NCBI GenBank assembly: GCA_002721375.1
Contig: PBKH01000074.1
Span: forward strand, 10,062 to 16,035
Direction of reading: 5' to 3'
DNA length: 5,974 nucleotides
Source of the DNA: Verrucomicrobiales bacterium
GTDB taxonomy: Bacteria; Verrucomicrobiota; Verrucomicrobiia; Limisphaerales; UBA1096
A program made the translations under genes and the position numbers. Shown piece by piece: positions 1 through 5,683 of the stretch. The first letter of the stretch is position 1. Each line of letters opens with the position of its first letter. The notes beneath the pieces are model-generated. The model did not search any database and was not told the origin of the DNA. It worked only from the letters and a program-made list of their open reading frames with translations.

Positions 1-153
1 TGATGGTTCCGGATTTGGGATTCGGTTTAGCCATATTGGGTGCAAAATTGCTGCCAAAAAAAACATGCAACTGACAAGTCAAGAGGGCAAGAGGTTTGAG
101 GAGTTAACAGAGAAACGTTGACGGTTACAAGATGGGATGCGAGATTTTCGCAG
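1..153. other. Leader region, possibly with the 3' end of an upstream gene
   Basis: Two plus-strand frames are open from the window edge. One runs to a TGA at 119-121 and ends in a charged stretch (EGKRFEELTEKR). The other runs to a TGA at 72-74 and ends in a hydrophobic stretch followed by KKTCN. I recognise neither as a family, and each is too short to prove coding. The region also holds an interrupted dyad at 36-57, an A8 run at 56-63 and a purine-rich GAGGAG at 98-103. GAGGAG is the best Shine-Dalgarno-like sequence ahead of the phosphoesterase, but it lies 14 bases before a TTG at 118 and about 50 bases before the ATG at 154. I see no convincing sigma70 promoter here. Confidence 0.3.
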
Positions 154-1185
154 ATGAATACCAATTCACCTCTTGAGTCGATTTATCGTCGTGAATTTCT
201 CAAGCGCTCTGTTCTAGGAGGAACCTCGTTTGTCACTGCTTGGCCGGTTTTCTCCGGTGAAGAGGGTAACAAGAATAATTCATCACGTCCGGTGCGTTTT
301 GGGATCATTACGGATGTTCACAAGGATGTGATGCATGATGCTGACGACCGTCTGCGGGTGTTTATTGAACAGATGGAAAGAGAGAAGGTAGATTTCATCG
401 TTCAACTCGGAGACTTCTGTGTTCCCAAGGAGGACAATCTTGGCTTCATGAAGGTATGGAACGCCTTCAATGGGCCGCGTTATCATGTCTTGGGAAACCA
501 TGATACGGATGACAACGGGCAAGGCCCTACAACCCGGGAAAGGACGATGGCATATTGGAAGATGCCGGCCCGGTTTTATTCCTTTGATCGGGGAGGGATT
601 CATTTTGTCGTGCTCGACGGTAACGACCGGCCAGCGGATCATAAATCAGGCTATCCGCGATTTATTGCTGATGATCAGCTGCAATGGCTTCGAAAGGACT
701 TGGCAGCGACCAAAAAAAGCACCGTTATTTTCGTTCATCAAAGCCCTGAGCGGCCTGAGGATGGAGGGTTGCAAAATGGTGTAGCGGTTCGCGGTGTTCT
801 TGAGCAGTCAAACCGTGAAGCCGGATTCCGCAAGGTGGTCGCTTGTTTTACCGGTCATCATCACCGGGACTATGTTCGACAGATAAACAACATCGTTTAT
901 CCACAGATCAACAGCGCCTCCTATTATTGGGTGGGTGGTAATTTTCTGCGGGTTCGTTATTCCAAGGAGATTGATGCCAAGTTTCCGTATATCAAATACA
1001 CCGTGCCCTACCGCGATTCGATTTTTGCGCTAGCCACAATTGATCCAGGGCGCGGGTTCATGAAGGTTGAGGGTAAGCGGAGCCAATTCGTTGGCCCGGC
1101 GCCGTGGGAACTGGGTAAGAGCAGGGAGGAATGGGATGCCAAGACACTCACCGCCGGTGTGGGCGACTGGAAGATGCCGCTATAA
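154..1185 (+). CDS. Tat-exported calcineurin-like metallophosphoesterase
   Basis: This is a 343-residue protein of the calcineurin-like metallophosphoesterase superfamily, which hydrolyses phosphomono- or diesters with a two-metal centre. The N-terminus carries a twin-arginine signal, RREFLKR (Arg12-Arg13), then a short hydrophobic stretch, so the enzyme should be exported folded. All family motifs are visible in order: DVH (Asp54, His56), GD (Asp87), GNHD (Asn115, His116), a single metal-ligand His in FVHQ (His195), and GHHH (His235, His237). It therefore looks catalytically intact. The exact substrate cannot be read from sequence; related enzymes include nucleotide phosphodiesterases and phosphatases. 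I chose the ATG at 154 because it places the RR pair at a normal distance from the start. The same frame is open back to a TTG at 118, which would add 12 residues and overlap an upstream TGA as TTGA. The gene converges on the DUF1501 gene, with 99 bases between the two stops, and is not part of the minus-strand operon. Confidence 0.92.
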   Translation: MNTNSPLESIYRREFLKRSVLGGTSFVTAWPVFSGEEGNKNNSSRPVRFGIITDVHKDVMHDADDRLRVFIEQMEREKVDFIVQLGDFCVPKEDNLGFMKVWNAFNGPRYHVLGNHDTDDNGQGPTTRERTMAYWKMPARFYSFDRGGIHFVVLDGNDRPADHKSGYPRFIADDQLQWLRKDLAATKKSTVIFVHQSPERPEDGGLQNGVAVRGVLEQSNREAGFRKVVACFTGHHHRDYVRQINNIVYPQINSASYYWVGGNFLRVRYSKEIDAKFPYIKYTVPYRDSIFALATIDPGRGFMKVEGKRSQFVGPAPWELGKSREEWDAKTLTAGVGDWKMPL

Positions 1186-1284
1186 GGCAATTTAATGGAA
1201 CTAATATCCCGTCGTCTTCCAATGACAGGGATGGAATTAGGTTAAACGCTGATTTCTGTGATTTTGGGCAAGCGGAATGTAATA
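1186..1284. other. Intergenic gap between convergent genes, with an imperfect hairpin
   Basis: This gap separates the stop codons of the phosphoesterase (+) and the DUF1501 gene (-). It contains an imperfect inverted repeat: CTAAT-ATCCC at 1201-1210 pairs with GGGAT (1228-1232) and ATTAG (1236-1240), with a three-base bulge and a 17-base loop. Neither strand has a T-tract after the stem, so it is not a canonical intrinsic terminator. It could still be a weak or bidirectional transcription-end structure. Nothing in the gap looks coding. Confidence 0.3.
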
Positions 1285-2757
1285 TTAGGCAAGGATCCTT
1301 GTTGCCGGATCGCCATAGACGTCTGTCAGGCGGTAATCCCTGCCGGCGTGTTCGAAGGTTAACCGGGTGTGGTCCAGTCCAAGTATATGCAGTAGCGTCG
1401 CATGTAGATCGTGAATGGTCATCCTATCCTCGATTGCATGGTATCCGTATTCGTCGGTGGCTCCATACCGGAATCCGCCCTTGACCCCGCCGCCGGCCAT
1501 CCAAACGGTGAAGCCGTCCGGGTGATGGTCGCGCCCTCGTTCGCCGCTGCCAGCCTGAGCGGTTGGTGTACGTCCAAATTCTCCACCCCATAGAACGAGT
1601 GTATCCTCCAGCAGACCAAGCCGCTTTAGGTCGCGAATTAACCCGGTGATTGGCTTGTCGATTTGGCGAACATTTATCGAGTGGCCTTTTTCAAGATGGG
1701 AATGTTGGTCCCATTGCTCGTTATTGAACGGAAGGCTGTGGGCGTGGCTTACTTGGATGAATCGAACTCCCTTCTCTGCGAACCGTCGTGCGAGCAGACA
1801 CATTTGCCCAAAGTTTTCTGTTTTTTCGTCATCCATACCGTAGAGTTTACGGGTGATTTCGGATTCGCCAGAAAGATCGGTGACTTCCGGCGCTTCAGTT
1901 TGCATACGAAATGCCAATTCAAACGATTGGATGCGAGCCTCAAGTGCCTCGTTGATGGCTGAGTTGGTTGGGTTCTGTTCATGCAGTTTGCGTAACAGCT
2001 CGAGCTGGAGTTTCTGTTGGCGCGGACTCTGCGAATCGTTGGTCATATAATTGAACCTGGCATCCTTGGCAAGTGTATTGGGATAGCCGGGGGCGCCTAG
2101 CGGAACACCCTGATGGATAGATGGGAGGAACGCCGACCCAAAATTATTCACCCCACCATGAAGAGTGGTTGGGCAAATGGTGATGAAACCGGGAAGGTTG
2201 TTGTTTTCAGTTCCCAAGCCATAACTGACCCATGCCCCCATGCTAGGCCGCAAGAACGCCTCATCCCCGCAATGTATTTTCATGCAGGCTCCACCGTGGG
2301 CGACGTTTGTTTCACAGACGGATTGAACTACGCAAAGGTCATCAGCTACTCCCGGTAGATGTTCCCATAATTCGGACATCCAGTGGCCGGACGCGCCCAC
2401 ACGCCGAAAGCCCCATGGTGGTTTCATGATATTAGCCCGGTTGGCAAACTGTACCTCGCGCTCCTTGAACGGAAGTGGCTTGTCGTGCTCCTTGTACAGG
2501 CGGGGTTTATAGTCGAACAAATCAACGTGTGACGGTCCGCCGTGCATGAATAAGAAAATCACCCGTTTAGCTCGAGGCCGAATTTGAGCTTTCCGTGGAG
2601 CCATTGGAGAGACTGCTGTCAACTCGTTGGCGGCATTTGTTCGACGGTGCATCATCCCATGCAGTGCGACCCCTCCAAAGCCAAGGCACATCCGCTCAAG
2701 CATCGCTCTGCGTGAATAAGATTGAATTGATGATGCGATGTTTTCTGTGTGTTTCAT
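1285..2757 (-). CDS. DUF1501 family protein, Tat-exported, sulfatase/alkaline phosphatase-like fold
   Basis: This 490-residue protein has the usual full length for DUF1501. The N-terminus has a twin-arginine motif, SRRAMLERM (Arg16-Arg17), followed by a glycine-rich hydrophobic segment, so it should leave the cell folded through Tat. Family hallmarks appear in order: a beta strand leading into MHGGPSHVDLFD (71-82), QHSH (351-354), LVLWGGEFGRTP (387-398), GRDHHPDGF (408-416), MAGGGVKGG (420-428), and a C-terminal block with LHATLLHILG (451-460) and the TDVYG ending (478-482). The conserved Asp and His residues and the distant relation to sulfatases and alkaline phosphatases suggest a metal-dependent hydrolase fold. 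No activity is established for the family, and the sulfatase formylglycine motif (C-x-P-x-R) is not evident. The gene lies 32 bases downstream of the PSCyt1/DUF1549/DUF1553 gene on the same strand, the standard pairing in PVC genomes, so the products are probably co-transcribed and act together. No clear Shine-Dalgarno site precedes the ATG. Confidence 0.95.
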   Translation of the reverse strand: MKHTENIASSIQSYSRRAMLERMCLGFGGVALHGMMHRRTNAANELTAVSPMAPRKAQIRPRAKRVIFLFMHGGPSHVDLFDYKPRLYKEHDKPLPFKEREVQFANRANIMKPPWGFRRVGASGHWMSELWEHLPGVADDLCVVQSVCETNVAHGGACMKIHCGDEAFLRPSMGAWVSYGLGTENNNLPGFITICPTTLHGGVNNFGSAFLPSIHQGVPLGAPGYPNTLAKDARFNYMTNDSQSPRQQKLQLELLRKLHEQNPTNSAINEALEARIQSFELAFRMQTEAPEVTDLSGESEITRKLYGMDDEKTENFGQMCLLARRFAEKGVRFIQVSHAHSLPFNNEQWDQHSHLEKGHSINVRQIDKPITGLIRDLKRLGLLEDTLVLWGGEFGRTPTAQAGSGERGRDHHPDGFTVWMAGGGVKGGFRYGATDEYGYHAIEDRMTIHDLHATLLHILGLDHTRLTFEHAGRDYRLTDVYGDPATRILA

Positions 2758-2789
2758 GTCACTGATGTAATTTATTCAGTTGCCTTACT

Positions 2790-5564
2790 TTACCAAACAT
2801 GAATGAAGTCGTTTGACATGACTAGTGTATGACAAAGTGCACTCCATGACTCGGACATGTTTGTATCGTTGTCCTCGGCAGAATAATCATTAAGAAAACG
2901 TGCTGCCCACTGCAATTCATCCGGGGTGGGTGAACGCGTCAGCACAGCTTGATAGAGTTGTTTCAGCGATGAGGCCAACTCTTTTTCGGGGGCGGCTGGC
3001 CAGTTTTTTGCGATCCCCCTGGATTCGTTCATGAGAAATTTGCCGTTCATCATCATCAATGCCTGGGTTGGCACGGTGGTGGTGACCCTATTTCCGACTG
3101 ATTCGGCGGCATTCGGGAAATCAAGCAGCGTGAATAGGTCATAAACATTAGATCGAACTACTGGCAGATAAACACTTCGCCGGTCGCTTTTCTCATAGAA
3201 TTTCTGGTTGTTAGCCAAGTCGACCGGAGATGGATCCTGTGACTTTACCTGCATCGTCCCACCATCCATGGTCGAATTAAGCCGGCCTGAAAGCTGAAGC
3301 AGACTGTCTCGAAACACTTCCGCCTCCATTCGACGCATATCTCGCTTCCATAGGAGCAGATTGTCAGGATCCCGTTCCAATGCAACGGCATCCTTGATGT
3401 TCGATGCCAGGCGATATGTGCTGGAGTTGAGAATTTCGCGGTGGAGAGACTTGAGCGACCATTCCGAGTGTATGAGTTTTAGGGACAGGTGGTCCAACAG
3501 TCCGGGATGGGTGGGTCTTTGCCCCATGGCTCCGAAATTGTTCGGCGAAGCGACGATGCCGCGACCAAAATGCCATCGCCATACCCGGTTAACCATCACC
3601 CTTGCTGTGAGAGGATGGTCCGGATGAGTCAACCACTTAGCCAACTGCAGTCTACCGCTTTGCCCTGACGGAACCTTGGGAATTCCATTGAAGCCAAACC
3701 CGACGGGTGCTCCTCTGGGAATCGTTTCTCCCAGTTCGCGATGACTGCCGCGAACGTGAAGTTGGACATCCTTCACCTTGCCCTCCTTGACCGCCATGAC
3801 CATCCTTGGTTTTGGTGCTGCCTTTTGTTCCTCAGCAAGTTGGCGGTTCAAGCTCGCGATTTTGTCGTTGATGTTGTGTAATGTGTTGGAATCTCCTTTA
3901 AGAGGTGTGAGGCGTATTTGGTCAATGTGGGACATCATGGGTTCGGACTCGATCCTTAGGGTAAATTTCCCGTCGGCGACTCGGAGTAGCCCCTCGGCAT
4001 GCCACTGCTGATGTTCGGGAAGCCAACCGCCTGTGGTTTTCGCGATAGCATTTTCGATGACCATCTGGCCATCCATTAGTATTTGTCCCGGGCGCGATTT
4101 CTGCGCGGCATAGCGCAGTTCCAGTTGAAATAGACCTGGGGTTTTTAAGTTGAGGTCGTATTCAGCGAAGTTTTTCTGTCCGCCAGGATCGGATATGATT
4201 CCAATATTCTTTCCGTAGTTTTGGTTGTCTACGACTACGTTGCCGCGATCGAATTTTTCCGCCTGCCACTGGATTCGGTTTTCCAGGTCAAGGGTTCCGG
4301 CTAGTTTCTTTTCCGTAGCCTTTAGCCGGGTCTTAATCAGGTCTATCTGCTTTTCGAAAGATTTCTTTTGTTCAAGAAACGCTGTTGTTTCCAAGGATCG
4401 ATCGTTCAGTTCGGTGCTGTGGAGGATGCCGGCTAGCGAGTAGTAGTCGCGGCTTGGGATAGGATCAAATTTGTGGTCGTGACATCGGGCGCAGGCCAGT
4501 GTCAGGCCGAGAATAGCTCTGCCGAATGTGTCGATCTGTTCGTCGATGATGTCCGCCCTTTTCTTTACTGGATCCTGCTCAGCAAGGATCTTTGTTCCGA
4601 TGGACAAGAAGCCGGTGGCGGTCATCATTGTAGCGGTTTGCTCCCTGCCTTTCCTTCCGTCAAGCAGATCTCCTGCGATTTGTTCGTGGAGAAATGAATC
4701 GTACGGTAGGTCCCGGTTGAGTGCATTAATCACATAGTTACGATAATGGTGAGCGTGCGGATAGGCATGGTTTTCGTCGCTCCCATTCGAGTCGGCATAG
4801 CGCACCACGTCCAACCAATGTCGTCCCCACCGTTCGCCGTAGGCTGGCATGGCCAGTAATCTTTCTACCACTCTTGACCAAGCGTGTGGGGAGGCATCCC
4901 GAAGAAACGCTGTGACTTCATCTGGGGAGGGCGGCAGGCCGATGAGGTCTAGATACGCCCGCCGGATCAGGGTGCGCCGATCCGCCTGCTTGGCCGGTTT
5001 GAGGCCAGCCTCCTCAAGCTTGGCCAGAATAAAGTGATCCATTGGGCGGCTTGGCCAGGTGCGGTAGCTGACCTTGGGCAGAGCTACTTGGGTCACGGGT
5101 TCGAATGCCCAGTGGCGTTCATAGGATGCGCCCTGGTTTATCCAGTTTTCAAGAGTGGTGACATCAGCGCTATTCAACGGATCGCCATTCTCTGGAGGAG
5201 GCATTCGTTCGTCAGGATTATTTGAGGTGATCCGTTGGATCAGGAGACTGGCTGCTGAGTCTCCGGGAAGTATTGCCGCAGGCTTGGTCTTTCTCGGTGC
5301 TGTAGCAGCTTCAAATAGATCAAGCCGCAGTCCCGCCTTGCGTTGATTGGCATCCGGTCCATGGCATTCGAGGCAATGCTTCGAGAGGATGGGACTAATA
5401 TCCAGGTTAAAATTGACTGAGCGATCCTCATCTGCGTCTGTTTTCGCCTGCGCAATAGATGAAACGAGTGGCAGTACCACAAATAGAAACAGCCAAATTA
5501 GTCTCGAGTGTTTCTGTCCTAAAGGCCGTTCTGGTTTAGGCCTATTTTGGGCAGTGCGCATCAT
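2790..5564 (-). CDS. Secreted PSCyt1/DUF1549/DUF1553 cytochrome-type protein
   Basis: This is a 924-residue protein of the planctomycete-type cytochrome family. A Sec signal peptide has a basic KHSR (18-21), a hydrophobic core (22-37) and an AQA cleavage site near residue 40. Next is a PSCyt1 domain with a CLECH haem-binding motif (64-68) and a MPPPE segment (from 121) whose Met is a likely axial ligand. The DUF1549 region follows (about 155-380), with LIRRAYLDLIGLPP, YGERWGRHWLDVVRYADS and a second CxxCH inside CARCHDHKFDP (358-367). A predicted coiled coil (about 396-422), a beta-rich insert (about 430-555) and a second short helical stretch (about 560-582) lead into DUF1553 (about 600-915), with AKWLTHPDHPLTARVMVNRVW, LHREILNSSTYR and VPTQALMMMN. 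It is the first gene of a two-gene operon with DUF1501. The biochemical role of the family is not established; electron transfer coupled to polymer breakdown outside the cytoplasm is a common guess. I chose the tandem ATG-ATG at 5564; the frame extends five codons to a TTG at 5579. Confidence 0.95.
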   Translation of the reverse strand: MMRTAQNRPKPERPLGQKHSRLIWLFLFVVLPLVSSIAQAKTDADEDRSVNFNLDISPILSKHCLECHGPDANQRKAGLRLDLFEAATAPRKTKPAAILPGDSAASLLIQRITSNNPDERMPPPENGDPLNSADVTTLENWINQGASYERHWAFEPVTQVALPKVSYRTWPSRPMDHFILAKLEEAGLKPAKQADRRTLIRRAYLDLIGLPPSPDEVTAFLRDASPHAWSRVVERLLAMPAYGERWGRHWLDVVRYADSNGSDENHAYPHAHHYRNYVINALNRDLPYDSFLHEQIAGDLLDGRKGREQTATMMTATGFLSIGTKILAEQDPVKKRADIIDEQIDTFGRAILGLTLACARCHDHKFDPIPSRDYYSLAGILHSTELNDRSLETTAFLEQKKSFEKQIDLIKTRLKATEKKLAGTLDLENRIQWQAEKFDRGNVVVDNQNYGKNIGIISDPGGQKNFAEYDLNLKTPGLFQLELRYAAQKSRPGQILMDGQMVIENAIAKTTGGWLPEHQQWHAEGLLRVADGKFTLRIESEPMMSHIDQIRLTPLKGDSNTLHNINDKIASLNRQLAEEQKAAPKPRMVMAVKEGKVKDVQLHVRGSHRELGETIPRGAPVGFGFNGIPKVPSGQSGRLQLAKWLTHPDHPLTARVMVNRVWRWHFGRGIVASPNNFGAMGQRPTHPGLLDHLSLKLIHSEWSLKSLHREILNSSTYRLASNIKDAVALERDPDNLLLWKRDMRRMEAEVFRDSLLQLSGRLNSTMDGGTMQVKSQDPSPVDLANNQKFYEKSDRRSVYLPVVRSNVYDLFTLLDFPNAAESVGNRVTTTVPTQALMMMNGKFLMNESRGIAKNWPAAPEKELASSLKQLYQAVLTRSPTPDELQWAARFLNDYSAEDNDTNMSESWSALCHTLVMSNDFIHVW

Positions 5565-5600
5565 ACTTGAACAACGCAAATTTAATTATGAGGCCGCAGA

Positions 5601-5612
5601 TTTCAATTGAAA
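5601..5612. repeat. Perfect 12-base palindrome, candidate operator
   Basis: TTTCAATTGAAA reads identically on both strands. It overlaps a TTGAAA that could serve as the -35 element of a plus-strand promoter for the transporter gene. It also lies just downstream of the predicted transcript start of the minus-strand operon. A dimeric regulator bound here could affect both directions. Binding is inference; the symmetry is seen directly. Confidence 0.4.
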
Positions 5613-5636
5613 AGATAGTGCCCATTGGATTATCCC
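5607..5636 (+). promoter_or_regulatory. Weak candidate promoter for the nucleoside transporter gene
   Basis: TTGAAA at 5607-5612 matches the -35 consensus at five of six positions. After 18 bases it is followed by TATCCC at 5631-5636, which matches the -10 consensus at only three. It would start transcription near 5643, about 40 bases before the GTG at 5684. The poor -10 makes this tentative; a regulator-dependent or alternative-sigma promoter is equally possible. Confidence 0.2.
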
Positions 5637-5657
5637 GTTGGACTTGCGCTTGTCCAA
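5629..5657 (-). promoter_or_regulatory. Candidate sigma70-type promoter for the cytochrome-type/DUF1501 operon
   Basis: Read on the minus strand, TTGGAC (5657 to 5652) could be the -35 element and GATAAT (5634 to 5629) the -10 element, with exactly 17 bases between them. The -10 matches the TATAAT consensus at five of six positions. The -35 matches TTGACA only at the first three. Transcription would start near 5622 and leave a leader of roughly 58 bases before the ATG at 5564. No stronger promoter-like pair was found in this gap. Confidence 0.35.
5638..5657. repeat. Inverted repeat TTGGAC-N8-GTCCAA, candidate operator
   Basis: Two perfect six-base arms (5638-5643 and 5652-5657) flank a spacer with GCGC at its centre, so 16 of 20 positions obey the dyad. 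The right arm is also the proposed -35 element of the minus-strand promoter, where a bound regulator would block or recruit polymerase. As RNA it could form only a short hairpin, and no T-tract follows, so a DNA-binding site is the likelier reading. Confidence 0.4.
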
Positions 5658-5683
5658 ACGAATCTCTAGCGTCCGGCCTTGGT

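Larger units (their letters stand above)
5565..5683. promoter_or_regulatory. Divergent intergenic regulatory region
   Basis: This is the space between the divergently read cytochrome-type operon (-) and the nucleoside transporter gene (+), using the starts preferred here. It is rich in dyad symmetry: a perfect 12-base palindrome TTTCAATTGAAA at 5601-5612, the short palindrome GGAT-T-ATCC at 5627-5635, and an inverted repeat TTGGAC/GTCCAA at 5638-5657. A promoter-like element for each strand overlaps these sites. The region would be partly coding if the transporter started at the ATG at 5588. However, the 32 residues that start would add show no family resemblance. Confidence 0.5.

Noticed and set aside
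56..64. A-AAA-AAC slippery sequence suggesting programmed -1 frameshifting
   Set aside because: The -1 frame soon meets a stop, no stimulatory structure follows, and it is unclear whether the region is coding at all.
71..99. CTGACA as a -35 element for the phosphoesterase gene
   Set aside because: No acceptable -10 hexamer occurs 16-18 bases downstream.
1290..1301. Perfect palindrome CAAGGATCCTTG at the end of the DUF1501 gene, considered as an intrinsic terminator
   Set aside because: It lies within the last codons of the gene, has no proper loop and is followed on the minus strand by mixed bases rather than a T-tract.
1131..1484. Plus-strand open frame of 117 codons across the convergent junction
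   Set aside because: It overlaps the end of the phosphoesterase and the C-terminus of DUF1501, both strongly supported by motifs. Its translation has no recognisable features.
4225..5610. Several plus-strand open frames of 60-90 codons opposite the large cytochrome-type gene
   Set aside because: They are antisense shadows of a well-supported coding frame, and none shows family motifs.
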